Assembly (NCBI GenBank): GCA_036784855.1
Contig: JAZDSV010000001.1
Span: 558,001-622,000, forward strand
Direction: 5' to 3'
Length of the DNA stretch: 64,000 nucleotides
Source of the DNA: Aphelidium insulamus
Taxonomy: Eukaryota > Aphelidiomycota > Aphelidea > Aphelidiaceae
Part shown: positions 1 to 10,689 of the stretch, piece by piece
Position numbering within the stretch: position 1 is the stretch's first letter
How the letters are laid out: each line of letters opens with the position of its first letter
Notes under the pieces: generated by a model
Database searches by the model: none
What the model saw: only the letters and a program-made list of their open reading frames with translations
What the model was told of the DNA's origin: nothing
Position numbers and translations under genes: made by a program

Positions 1-2914
1 TGGTGAACTATCACTATCTGAAAGCAGAGCCAAATGTTGCAGTTGATAATGACTGTGTTTATCAGTTTCTGCTCAATACGTACGGTAGTAAGAGTATCAC
101 TAAGCGCACTTTGTTGGAAATATTTGGTGAATCCAGTGCTGCTGCAGGCGTGTCAACAAAACAAGTAGCCGGTTTCTGTAAACAATTCGGCATTTCATTG
201 TACGCGTTGGACATGGACTACAACGTGTTTTATCATTATGCACCAACTGGACGCAACCACAAACTGACTTCATTGGTGTATGTCGTCGCAAACAATCACA
301 TGTACCCAGTTGTAGACCAGTCACTACGCAGAAGTATCTTTGCCAGTTCAAACAACTCCAAGTTCACAACAAAAGGCAAGTCTGATGCAGTCAAGATTCA
401 CAAGTACGCTGAAGACACATTGGTGAATCCAGAAGACCTTAATGGCCTCGCCAATGTCAATGTCGTGTTCACTGAGGTGAAAACACTACTTCCGATAGTT
501 AAACAGATATTCGTGTCTGAGAAAACAATATATGAGGCTAATGGGTATGCAGGTTTTATTTCACGCCTAGACTACAAGAACAATGTGACAATCAGCATAA
601 ATGAAGATTACGAAGTAGCACGCAGAAATGCAGAAAGTTTATCGATTCCATTTCGAAATCAGAATCTTATACATCTGGTGAATGAAGCGTTCAATGCGTA
701 TAGAGAAGAAGATAGACTACATAGTACATTTAATGCCACAGCAAGAGATGTGTTTTTTAATCACATCAAACGTCCATTCGACCACACATTCTACGTGCCA
801 GATACTAGTGCTAGGTTGAAGTCATTTGCATTTGATATTCAAAAGTGCCACTCCGCCTGTCTGAGTACACATAATGCAAACCCGTGGAGTGTTTATTGTG
901 TATTTGATGAGATACGCATGTACAGTGGCTCTATGCAGGATGGCTTCTTTTATGTGGAAATGGAAACTACTTTCCACTGCGCGGGAATGGCTGGTACTCA
1001 ATGGGACTACTGCAATATGCTGCTGGTGAGAAAATTGACTTTCGAATAATGTACGAAATCATCCCTAGCTATCTGCTGCCCGCTGATTATTTCAACGCGT
1101 TCGTGGATAGAATCTTCACCAAGTGCCAAAACCCGAAAAAGATGATGAACTGCTTCATTGGCTGCCTGAACAAAAAGACAAAGTGTACGCAAAAGGTCCG
1201 ATTTGTGTGCTCAGTCAATGACGCGGTCCGGTACTACCACAAGGATAAGAACACGGTGTACTTTAACTATCCAGACTGTCCCGACTTGTACCATATCGCT
1301 ACTCAAAAGGAGACACCATTACACGAAAACAGCATTCCAATTTACTGGCAGGTCATTGATAATTGCTGCATAATGCTTCACAAACTAGCAAAAGCCGCTG
1401 GGGGTCGGCTTGTCAAGTTGAAGACCAATTGTGTTGTAGTCGAAGATGGACGTGACGTGCACTGTAGTCTGGGAGTTGGTAAGTATCGTACTGAAAATCT
1501 ACCGGACCAATACACCGTGTCTGTCCCCTTTCGCAATGATTATCATTACCTTCTACCAATTTCAAGCTGGAACGATGAATGCACTGGCCCTGAACGGTTA
1601 TTGTGCGGCCGAGCTGGTACGGGCAAATCGACCAAAATAATGGAAATAGTTAAGGGACTGAAGAACTATGCTCTGCTGGCAACCACCAACAAAGCTGCCA
1701 AACTTATAAATGGACAAACAGTGCATTCATTCTTTGGCATTGACATCAATGGGAGCTACTGCAAAGACGTGGTGTTGAAAACTGCGAGAAAATACGACCA
1801 TGTCATAATTGACGAGTACAGTATGCTCAGTGCCGCCGTCTATGAGGTATTGTACGTAGTAAGGTTGAATACCGACGTGAAGTTCATTCTAGTTGGCGAC
1901 CATGAACAGTTGGGTGCTGTCGAGGAGAAATCCTACGACTACTTCAACTCGGAGGTACTAAAAGAACTCGTGAACCGCAACTTCCAACAACTGACTGTCA
2001 ACAGGCGGTCTGATGATAAGATGTTTTCAATGTACGCGCGAATTGATGAGCTAACACCAAGTGACTTTGGTGAAAATACGTCGACAAGAATCCACATATG
2101 CTACACAAACAACAAGCGTAAGGAAATAAACGCCATTACAATGAAGCAAGACAAACTGAAGAAGAAGCAAATGCTCTCTGTTCCCGCAAATCCAAGTGAC
2201 CCAAATTCACAGGATGTCCAGCTGACTACTGGTACACCGCTAATGGTAATCAAGAACTGCAAGTCCAAGCAACTAGTAAATGGTAGTACGTACAAGGTGA
2301 TGCCAATAACCGGGAAATTCCAGATACGCATCAAGTGCGATGACACGGGTGAAGTGCGTGAAATTGATTTGGAAATGTTCAAGGAGTACTTTTATGTAAA
2401 CTACTGCTCAACAGTGTTCAAGTGTCAGGGAATGACATTTGCAGACCCCTACACAATTCACGAGTGGAATAGAATGTCACGCAGGATGAAGTACACGGCC
2501 ATCAGTCGAGCAACAAGCAAAGACCTCATCAATGTTGTCGCGTCTGACCAGTCAGCAATGAGCAATCTACCAGATACAGATTTTAAGAAGCTCAAGACCA
2601 AAGAGAAGCGAGAGCGAAGGGGGAATGACGCGTTATTTAAACGAAGAACGGAAGCACTGGCGGTCATCAACAACATTGTACGCAAAGGTAATGTCAGTGA
2701 TGAGTACTGCAAGCAACATACGTTCAAGACCCGAAGGGAGCTGTTGGAGCATTTGAAGATTGATGGCTCTGTGCCGAAAGGATACAAAATAGACCATATC
2801 AGACCCAGGAGTGAGCATGTCACCGACGACGACTTTACGCAGATTAACGTGTACTGGAATCTCAGGCTTCTGACGCGTAAAGATAATAATGAGCGGAATT
2901 GGATAAAAGATTAG
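1..2914 (+). pseudogene. Replication-type protein with SF1 helicase and HNH-like end; 5' partial, frame-broken
   Basis: Two overlapping frames together make one protein. The first is open from the window edge to a stop at 1047-1049; the second is open from 911 and runs to 2914. The conserved segment starts in the first frame and continues in the second, so the frame changes between about 950 and 975, consistent with loss of one base. No plausible intron or classical slippery heptamer is visible there. The second part carries Pif1/RecD-like SF1 helicase motifs: Walker A GRAGTGKST, Walker B IIDEYSML, a GDHEQL motif, an FKCQGMTF motif and YTAISRA. The C-terminus has an HNH-like pattern, IDHIRPRS followed by NLRLLT. 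Such helicases occur in large DNA viruses and selfish elements. The island is AT-richer than its surroundings and intronless. The viral or transposon origin is inference. Confidence 0.7.
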
Positions 2915-2963
2915 AATAATGGACAATATCCCTTAAATTTATAATATTTTCTCCTCATACAGT

Positions 2964-3827
2964 ATGATGAGTAAACACGAACCAGTAAAAGACGAACCAG
3001 TCACAGTTGAATATCAATTGACCAGACAAGACTTGTCGTGTTGCATATGTTACGAAGACATTACCTTCCCGCTAATTCAGTGCTGCAGCGGAAATCACTT
3101 TGTATGTGATACGTGTAATAAATCCGTGAAAAATGCACAATGCCCCGTGTGTATTGCAAACACGACGTTTAACAACTTGCTGCTGCAACGGCTTTTATAT
3201 CCACAGATGGAACCATGTAACAATGCAGGCTGTCGAGATAGGTCGTTCAAGTGGGGTGTTGAGGCACACGAGATGGTGTGCAAGTACGCGCCTACAGTGT
3301 GTTTCTTGTGCAATGAGACAATTACAAGTCATGCACTGGAACAACACTTGAGGAATGAATGCGATGGCAGCTGGACCGAAGAAACGGATGCAGTCAATGG
3401 TAGATTCTACAAGTACATCCCCAAGCCTCGACACCAGTTGATATTTTCCAAGTATCCCCAGAGCACAACAATGTTCATAGATGGCATAATCATTATGTTT
3501 CAAGCATTATCCGATGGATACAAAGTAGGCTTGATTAATAGTGAAAACAATGAACGACTTGTGAGTATACTGCAAGTGACTACTTCAAAAGCAAAGGACT
3601 ATGCAGTCAGGACTGACGTGGTAAGCCATTGCTACAAATCATTAAAGGACTTGAATGCGATTGAAGAGTTACCTGTCATCGATGGGAGTGTTAAAGAAGT
3701 CTGGATAAGCATATTCAGCCGGAACTATAAATACGAAGGAGATTATGGCGATTTCGAAGTTGAAGGAGTTGATGATGTCGATGTTGAAGACGTTGGAGAC
3801 GCGATGAGTGAGAGCAACTCTGACTGA
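2964..3827 (+). CDS. SIAH/TRAF-like RING finger protein of the element
   Basis: A 287-residue intronless ORF starting 49 bp after the helicase-type gene. Residues about 27-60 form a RING with CCICYEDI, then a Cys/His cluster and CPVC. A second zinc-binding region at about 85-135 has spacing like the SIAH/TRAF zinc fingers (CNNAGC, HEMVC, CFLCNE, then a paired His and Cys). The likely role is an E3 ubiquitin ligase. The rest has no recognisable domain and ends in an acidic tail rich in Asp, Glu and Val. SIAH-like RING proteins are carried by some large DNA viruses and are common in eukaryotes, so the family does not settle the origin. Same strand and base composition as the upstream gene suggest it belongs to the same insertion. 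Confidence 0.7.
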   Translation: MMSKHEPVKDEPVTVEYQLTRQDLSCCICYEDITFPLIQCCSGNHFVCDTCNKSVKNAQCPVCIANTTFNNLLLQRLLYPQMEPCNNAGCRDRSFKWGVEAHEMVCKYAPTVCFLCNETITSHALEQHLRNECDGSWTEETDAVNGRFYKYIPKPRHQLIFSKYPQSTTMFIDGIIIMFQALSDGYKVGLINSENNERLVSILQVTTSKAKDYAVRTDVVSHCYKSLKDLNAIEELPVIDGSVKEVWISIFSRNYKYEGDYGDFEVEGVDDVDVEDVGDAMSESNSD

Positions 3828-4348
3828 ATACGCGGTTGAGATTGTATGAGACTGTGTAGTTTTGTAGGATTGTTTAAAATGATGGCTATATCATTTTCAA
3901 CGGAAACGCCAGCGTCTATACCAGTTACACTATCAAAGTGAAATACGAGCCCGTTGGACAGCGAATAAATGCCTCGTTCAGTGCGCGCGTTAAGCTTGCC
4001 TCCAAATAGACTCACAATTTGAGCATAAGTGCCGATGTTTAATAATAAGGCAGAGTTCAACAGTTCCAACGTGGCAATCTTCTGCTTGAGTATGAGTACG
4101 GCATTGGCTCTGACTGGATTAGGCACCTTGAGGTACTTGTCTAGGATATCGAGCAGTTCAATGGGTTTGGTATTGCCTGCCACATATGGAGCGCCTACAG
4201 TCAAGTGCTTATTTCCAACCTGCTTGGCTTGAACGCGGTAGACGTGGCTATTGCGAGGGTCTGTGTATACCGTGTCCAGCGGGAGTTTCTTGAGATACGC
4301 GGACCTGACTGTGGTGCATGGGATGACTGTGCGCATTGTATATATCAT
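3743..4348 (-). CDS. Unknown protein of the element
   Basis: A 201-residue ORF with an ATG at 4348, facing the RING gene and overlapping its last 85 bp. I do not recognise the family. The N-terminal 170 residues are a mixed, fold-like sequence with a stretch resembling a processed-peptide linker region (TDPRNSHVYRVQAK). The last 25 residues are almost only Ser, Thr and Pro, and are encoded opposite the acidic tail of the RING protein, so this tail may be constrained by the antisense frame. An AT-rich stretch near 4360-4385 could serve as its promoter. It has no intron and shares the composition of its neighbours. Confidence 0.5.
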   Translation of the reverse strand: MIYTMRTVIPCTTVRSAYLKKLPLDTVYTDPRNSHVYRVQAKQVGNKHLTVGAPYVAGNTKPIELLDILDKYLKVPNPVRANAVLILKQKIATLELLNSALLLNIGTYAQIVSLFGGKLNARTERGIYSLSNGLVFHFDSVTGIDAGVSVENDIAIILNNPTKLHSLIQSQPRIQSELLSLIASPTSSTSTSSTPSTSKSP

Positions 4349-4696
4349 ATTGGTGGAGAAAATAATTTAAATTAATTTTTAATGTGAGAATTTGTCCGTG
4401 TTCCGGGCGAGTGCTGGGATTGGCTTTGGGATTGCCAGTATACGGTGGGATACGGTTGGACCATGTCTCAGTGTCGACGGGAGTGCTCCTATTTGGGTTG
4501 GATTTGGTGGTGACCAGCATATATCATGGACACAATTTGTCCGCTGTAAATGCTGCGTGAAATCACGCGTGGAATCCTGGCGTGTCACTAGTAAAAATCG
4601 GGATAGAAATCCCGACAGAATTTTAGCTTAAGAGAGTAATTGGGAGACTAAAGGCGGCAGTAATAGTAGCGACTATAAAACCGGGGGCGTGTATAT

Positions 4697-4718
4697 GGGG
4701 GGGGGGGGGGGGGGGGGG
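4697..4718 (+). repeat. Homopolymer run of 22 G
   Basis: Twenty-two consecutive G on the plus strand, 9-30 bp before the first possible start codon of the subtilase frame. It is the longest homopolymer noticed in the window (the next G run, ten bases, is at 37056-37065). Its length is the kind that sequencing and assembly often misjudge. Confidence 0.9.
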
Positions 4719-4750
4719 TTACATGTATGAGCAATTTCAACTCAAATAAT

Positions 4751-4761
4751 CTGGCCAATCA
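4751..4761 (-). promoter_or_regulatory. CCAAT-type element (reverse) upstream of subtilase copy 1
   Basis: CTGGCCAATCA is the exact reverse complement of the element before subtilase copy 2 and paralogue A. It supports a start codon at 4832 or 4859 rather than 4727. Confidence 0.45.
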
Positions 4762-4831
4762 CAGACGCTTTACTGTTGCACAATTTGAAGTGGTTTCCAG
4801 CGCGCGCAAATTTCTGGCTCTTATTGCAGCA

Positions 4832-7119
4832 ATGGTGCGATTATTCGCTAGACACACCATGCAACTGGTATTTCTATTATTCGGCATGTTAGTTGCGCCG
4901 ACCCGCTCGCAGGATCTCACCAGTGGCAATTTGTCATCGATAGTAGCGGCTAGCATTGGCGGCGCCGCTGGGAGCGCTAGTGGACTGTTTTCAACGGCGT
5001 TACAGTCGCTGATTGCAATGTCGAACGCCACGCTCGACAACTCTCCGTATGCATATCATGCCGCGCACGAGTCGGCGCGCATTCCACACAGCTACATGGT
5101 CAAACTGAAGAGCTCTGTGGATGCATCACTGGCGGCAAAGATCTGGTCCCTTCTCGACCTTATTGATGGCGTCACAGTGGAGAAGAGCTTGTCGCGAGTG
5201 TTTGCCGGCTCAGTGATCACGGTGCCGGGAGAGCTGCCTGTTGATCTATTTAAGAAGCTTCCGTGGATCGAGTACATACAAGAGGCCAGTGTTTGGCGCA
5301 CTGCTCAAGTACAATCTTTGGGGGGCGACAGGAACAAGTGGGGCCTAGACCGTATTGATCAGGCAAAACTTCCTTTGGACAAAACTTACACGTTCAGCTT
5401 GACCGGCAAGGGCGCCAATATTTACATTGTTGACTCGGGCGTGGACGTCAGTCACTCGGAATTCTTGGACATTTATGGGAACGGTCGCGCGAAAACCGTG
5501 TATGTGACGCCGGCACTGCAGGCGACGGGCGGCTTCGATTGCACAGGTGAGATAAGTGGTGATTAGAGTATGTGCATTAATCATTTCCAGGTCATGGAAC
5601 CCATGTCGCCGGGATTGCTGGCGGTACCAATGTCGGTGTGGCCAAGGAGGCAAACATATTCTCGGTACGCATCATTGGCTGCGACGACAACAGTCAGAAC
5701 ACAGCGGTGGTGATGGCTCTGGACTGGATCATTGATAATCATCAGTCTCCCGCAATTATTAATATGTCTCTGGGTCCCAAGAGCGCTGGTGACACCATTG
5801 ACCCATCAGTCAGTACGTTGTGTAAAATGCAACTATAGTTGCAGTTCTAATATCACATAGGCGCGGCCGTGGCAAGCGCGATTGCCGCTGGTATCACTGT
5901 CATCGTGGCCGCCGGAAACGGGATTAATGGTGTTGGAGTCAATGCATGCAGCACTGCCCCTGCGGGCTCTCCGGGTTCCATCACCGTCGGCGCATCAAAT
6001 AGTATTGACTATCGCGCATCGTTCTCAAATTTCGGTTCATGCTTGGCACTATTTGCACCGGGAGTTGATATTTCGTCTGCAAAGCCTGGTGGAGGATTTG
6101 CTATCAAAAGTGGAACGTCGCAGGCAACGCCATTTGTTTCCGGCGTGGCAGCGCTGCAGTTTGAACGCGCGCCCAGCACCTCGCCATCGCAAATGCTGCA
6201 GGCCCTCCAAGGTGCAGCTGTTCAAAACGCGATATTTGATAACCGCGGCTCGCCAAATTATCTACTACAGTCCGTCTACGTCCCGCAGAAGGGTTCGGAC
6301 GAGGCTGCGCGTCCTCTGGTAGCATTGATGGCCGACACGACGCCTGGCATGTCAACCACGCAGATGATAGGCTACGCACTTATTGGTTTTGGGTCGATTG
6401 CTTTGGTTGGCATTGCCTTTTTCGTGGTTCGGCGATTGCGACGACGTAAAAGTGGAGCACTGTCACCAAAGTCCTTCAGCTCAAATTCTCCAAAGAGTCC
6501 TCCGGCACATCGCAACGGCAATGGCAAGCAGAAAGCTATCAAGCCCCCTCTTCCTGCTATGGTGGCGATCAACCCTTTGCAATCGCATCGCACTGAAAAT
6601 GTTGCAACAACTAAGCCCCCACAGAAGCAGCAACAACTGGTAAACGCGCGCTGGAAGACCCCCTTCATGCCGCCACCCGGAACACCTGTAATGGATATGT
6701 CGCGACCGTCAGTTTCAAGAGATGTCGTCCAACCGCAGCAGCCAATGACTGTAGTGCCAAAGCCCACCATTGGCGCGCGAATGATCAAAGTAATGCCACA
6801 CAAAGCGCTGGGCCCTGCTGCAAGGATTGCTGGTTCACCAGTGCGACAAATGATGGAACATAGACCGGAAAAAGTTGCCCCACGACCAATGAACATCCCA
6901 TCACCTGCAAGACAGACGCCCTTGCGCGCAGCCGCCAGACCAGGATTTTCGCCGTACAGTAATCAGAGTCAGATGTTTTCTGATGTCAGCCTGGCCGACA
7001 ATGCCTACAAAACCATTGAGCCGTTGTCACTTTCCGATGAGATCTATGCACAGATCAGAAATGAGCCACCGGTTGGTGGTCACAAACGGGGATACTATGG
7101 TGACCGGGGTCTGGACTAG
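4832..7119 (+). CDS. Membrane-anchored subtilisin-like serine protease, copy 1
   Basis: Exons 4832-5546, 5591-5812 and 5861-7119 give 731 residues. Order: signal peptide (MQLVFLLFGMLVAP core), I9-type propeptide with SYMVKLKSS, then an S8 proteinase K-like domain. The triad is visible: Asp in IVDSGVD near 201, His in GHGTHVAG near 242, Ser in GTSQATPF near 398, with the oxyanion Asn in AAGNG. A transmembrane helix at about 479-500 (IGYALIGFGSIALVGIAFF) is followed by RRLRRRK and a roughly 220-residue Pro-rich cytosolic tail. Most fungal subtilases are soluble, so the anchor and tail are unusual. The start at 4832 is preferred over 4727 because it exposes the signal peptide and leaves the CCAAT-type element upstream. 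Copy 2 follows directly downstream with the same intron positions. Confidence 0.88.
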
Positions 7120-7206
7120 CATGCTGTATAAAACATTCACTTACTTTTGTGTAAATTGCAGTAAATCACTTAATTTCACTTAATTGCAGCGACAGTGGGG
7201 TTTTAC

Positions 7207-7222
7207 GTCCATGAGGACGCCA
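7207..7222 (+). promoter_or_regulatory. Small perfect hairpin upstream of subtilase copy 2
   Basis: CGTCC and GGACG flank a four-base loop at about 7207-7220, roughly 85 bp before the start codon. It could form in a 5' UTR if transcription starts upstream. No known element was recognised. Confidence 0.25.
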
Positions 7223-7244
7223 CATTATATGTCTCAGTAGCCTC

Positions 7245-7255
7245 TGATTGGCCAG
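7245..7255 (+). promoter_or_regulatory. CCAAT-type element TGATTGGCCAG
   Basis: The 11-mer TGATTGGCCAG lies 50 bp before the ATG of subtilase cop 2. The identical 11-mer occurs in reverse at 4751-4761, 71 bp before the copy 1 start, and at 18752-18762, 84 bp before paralogue A. The core ATTGG is the complement of CCAAT, the binding site of the conserved NF-Y/HAP complex. Confidence 0.5.
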
Positions 7256-7304
7256 TTGTCCGTATGTGTAGACTTTTGTCAATTTTCACCAGCATTATTC
7301 CGTC

Positions 7305-9449
7305 ATGATCTGGATATGGTTCCAGTGCATTGCCGTTATGGCTGCATTGCCCAAATCATCTCAGGATCCGAGTGTGAGCGGGAATCATGCACCCGAGTTG
7401 GCGGCTAGCATTGGCACCGGAAACTCGACTGCCAGTGGAGCATTGTTTTCATCCACATTGCACTCATTGATCGCAATGTCCAATGCCACGCTGGACCATT
7501 CGCCGTACACATATCATGCCGCACACGAGTCAACGCGTATTCCGCACAGCTACATGGTCAAGTTGAAGAGTTCGGTTGACGGAATGCTTGCCAAGAGAAT
7601 CTGGTCTCTTGTCGATCTAATTGACGGCGTCACAGTGGAGAAGAGTCTGACCAATGTGTTTGCCGGCTCGGTGATCACGGTGCCGGATGAACTGCCCGTT
7701 GATTTATTCCGCAAACTCCCTTGGATCGACTATGTGCAAGAGGCTAGCGTGTGGCACACCTCGCAAGTACAGTCATTGTCGGTCGATAGTAACAAGTGGG
7801 GTTTGGACCGCATTGACCAAACAAATTTGCCGCTAGACAAATCGTACACATTCAGCTTGACGGGAAGCGGGGCCAACATCTACATTGTCGATTCCGGCGT
7901 GGACGTCAACCACACAGAGTTTCTCGATATCTATGGGAAGCCCCGAGCCAAATCTGTTTATGTGGCACCAGAGCTGCAGAGCACCAGCGTTAGCTATAGT
8001 TGTTGGAGTAGGTTAAAAACGTTAGTGAGTTGATTATTCTAACTTTCTTAAACAGAGCACGGAACGCATGTTGCCGGCATTGCTGGCGGGACCAATGTCG
8101 GTGTTGCCAAGGAAGCTAATCTGTTCTCTGTGCGCATAATTGGTTGCGACGACACAAGTCAGAACACGGCGGTAGTTGCGGCCCTGGACTGGATTATTGG
8201 CAATCATCAATCGCCCGCTATTATCAACATGTCGCTGGGTCCAAAGTCTGGCGGAGGTACCATCGATCCATCAGTTAGTAAGTTAGCAATGTACATAGGA
8301 ATTTTTGTTAACTGTTCAGGCGCTGCCGTAGCAAGTGCAATAGCCGCTGGAATCACCGTTATAGTTGCGGCAGGAAATGGAGAAAATGGTATTGGTGTTC
8401 CGGCTTGTAGTACAGCGCCTGCCGGCTCACCTGGTTCAATAACTGTTGGGGCAAGTTCCAACACAGACAGCCGGGCCCCTTTCTCCAATTTTGGCCCATG
8501 CCTCGCAATGTTTGCCCCCGGTGTCAGCATTATATCGGCTTTGGCGGGCGGTGGATACACGGCGATGAGTGGAACATCGCAGGCAACCCCGTTTGTGTCC
8601 GGCGTTGCAGCATTGCAGTTGGAACGCTCAAAGAGCACAACCCCGTCTCAGATGCTATTGGCACTTCGAGGTGCGGCTGTCCAGAACAAGGTGCAGGACA
8701 CGCAAGGCTCTCCCAACTACCTGTTGCAATCGGTGTATGTGCCACAGAAGGGCTCTGAAGAAGCAGCGCGCCCATTAGTGGCATTAAAGGCAGACACAGC
8801 GCCAGGAATGTCCACTGCACAGATCATTGGCTATGCGCTAATCGGGTTCGGCTCAATCGCTCTGGTTGGCATCGCCCTCTTCGTGGTTCGACGATTGCGG
8901 CAACGGCCGAAAGACGTAGCGACATCGCCAACTTCCGCGCATTCCACCGCTTCACCCGGATTTTCACCTGGTTGCCATGCTAACGATCGAGAAGCAGTGC
9001 AACCACCGCTGCCAGTAATGGTGGCGCTTAAACTGCCTACTGCAAGTGTCGATGATTTGGCTGTGAAGGCGGCTTGGAAAGCACCTTTTAACCCCCCACC
9101 CGGAACCCCAGTAATCAGTCTGGCACGACCTGCGGATACTAAAATAGTGGTGCGACCTTCACAGCCTAAACAAATGATACCGAGCCCCATGGGCGGTCCT
9201 CGCGTGATAAAAGTGCTGCCGCGGAAAGGAGCAGTGACGATGTTGAGAATGCCGCCGGGAACTCCCGTGCGTCAAATGGCAGATCATCGACAGGGTAAAT
9301 TGTCTCCGCGACCGAAGGGCAGCCCATCGGCAGTAACGAGTGCCCCCAAACCAGGACATTCGCCATATAACAACCATGACCGAAATCAAATGGATGTGGA
9401 TGGCAATGCCGGAGACAGTGCGTTTAAGACAATCGAGCACTCTGTCTGA
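7305..9449 (+). CDS. Membrane-anchored subtilisin-like serine protease, copy 2 (tail truncated)
   Basis: Tandem paralogue of the preceding gene, with exons 7305-8007, 8056-8277 and 8320-9449 (684 residues). Intron positions match copy 1 and the middle exon is also 222 nt. A short signal peptide precedes the I9 propeptide. The catalytic Asp (IVDSGVD), His (HGTHVAG) and Ser (GTSQATPF) are all present. The membrane helix IGYALIGFGSIALVGIALF, basic stop-transfer residues and Pro-rich tail follow. The frame stops at 9447-9449 just after KTIEHSV. The conserved last residues of copy 1 (AQIRNE then GHKRGYYG) have a clear counterpart in another frame at about 9458-9530, so an indel has removed roughly 25 C-terminal residues. 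Protease function should be intact; any tail-mediated interaction may be lost. Confidence 0.87.
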
Positions 9450-9642
9450 CGGAGGAGATGAAAGCACAACTTCGAAATGAGCAATCCACCGCGGGACACA
9501 AGCGAGGATTTTATGGCAACCGAGACTTTTAAGAATGATGAGTAGATTTTCTAGACTAGTTAGAAAGAATTATGATCAACTGTATGCATATGCGGCTTGT
9601 CTTGTTGAGTAATTGTCACCGACCATACAAAAGTCACCTTCA

Positions 9643-10566
9643 ATGGCGGCGTCAGCGGATCAGCCGGGACAGCAGTGGGATGCGCTGCGCCGGCAAACGC
9701 GGCAGTTGGAGCATGAAATTGACAAGCGTATACTAGAGTATGGACGCTTGAGTAGCTCAGCGGGAGGTTCGGCCACCGGCAGCTACAGTTCCCGACACCC
9801 AGGCGCCATGTCCGCGCCCAGCATTACGGGCAGCAGTGGCGCCACTGTGGCCGCAGAGACGGCCGAGGTGGAAATCGAAAGCATGCTCAAGCAGTTGGGA
9901 CAGCTGGTGGACTCGTTGGCCGCGCACTTGGACAAGCAGTACCCGGCCAATGCTGGACTGATGAATCCGTCCATGATGCACATGCTGCAGCGTCACCGCG
10001 ACATTCTCTACGACTACCACAAGGAGTACAAGCGCCTGAAGGCAAATGGTCAAGCGCTGCGGGACCACGCGTCACTGCTGGGCTCTGTGCAACAAGATAT
10101 CACGTGAGTCTACACATGTACGGGGTGCGTGTCACACATCCAATGACCGTTGCTGCAGACAGTTCAAGGCGCAGAACGAGTCCAAGACCGACATGTTGCT
10201 AAATGAGCGGCGAAAAGTTGACGGGGTTCACCGGCTCACTGATACTGTTATTGAGTACGTCTGAATTACAGTGGTGGCTGTACTTGCATCTAATACATAT
10301 GCATCGTAGAGCTGCATATAGTGCTCGGTCTTCCCTGCTGGAGCAGCGGGCGTCGATGGTAAACTCTTCTCGACGAGTTGGCGGTGTCTTGTGTAAGCTC
10401 GTGGTTGTGAAAAGCATCAATGCATTGACCATGTGTAGCAAGATTTCCGGCGGTCAATTCGTTACTTGTAAAAATTCAGGCCAGAAAGAAGCGGGATGCG
10501 CTCATTATGGGATCAGTCATTGCATCGTGTCTAATTCTCATGTTTTTGTACTCGCGGGGCGGTTAA
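9643..10566 (+). CDS. GOS1: Golgi SNARE Gos1/GOSR1
   Basis: Exons 9643-10103, 10159-10254, 10310-10392 and 10439-10566 give 255 residues, close to the family length. The N-terminal helical region begins with WDALRRQTRQLEHEID, followed by a Ser/Gly-rich linker, central helices, a Qb-SNARE stretch (ERRKVDGVHRLTDTVIE) and the typical end: RFPAVNSLL, a basic cluster RKKRDALI, then a C-terminal tail anchor (MGSVIASCLILMFLY). GOS28/Gos1 is the Qb SNARE for ER-Golgi and intra-Golgi vesicle fusion. The start at 9643 is the first ATG in frame. The third intron must be removed to join the SNARE motif to RFPAVN, which fits the family. Identification is firm. Confidence 0.92.
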
Positions 10567-10689
10567 GCAATTTGCAATCCCAATAGAAACTGAAAGGTCT
10601 GCTGTGTTGGAAGCTGCCTGTGATTGGTTAGCGTGCAGACCGCAAACCTCCCAGGCCAGTTACTATCAATCCACTAGTTGTTGTGCAAA

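Larger units (their letters stand above)
4349..4831. other. Junction region without a clear gene; poly-G tract and TATA-like box
   Basis: Between the element and the first subtilase I see no convincing coding frame. The stretch holds a TATAAAA near 4673, a run of 22 G at 4697-4718, and a CCAAT-type element at 4751-4761. The subtilase frame is open upstream to an ATG at 4727, but a start there would place the signal peptide inside the protein. Confidence 0.6.

Noticed and set aside
4248-4520. 90-residue minus-strand frame near the element end
   Set aside because: Composition is not protein-like, it overlaps the unknown element ORF in another frame, and no motif is visible.
4727-4831. N-terminal extension of subtilase copy 1 from an upstream ATG
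   Set aside because: It would bury the signal peptide, contains the CCAAT-type element shared with two other promoters, and has no counterpart in copy 2.
6372-6896. 174-residue minus-strand frame opposite the subtilase tail
   Set aside because: Gly/Cys/Val-rich shadow of the Pro-rich sense frame; no independent support.
7207-7222. Hammerhead-type ribozyme suggested by GTCCATGAGGAC
   Set aside because: The conserved CTGATGA and GAAA core elements are not present; only a small hairpin remains.
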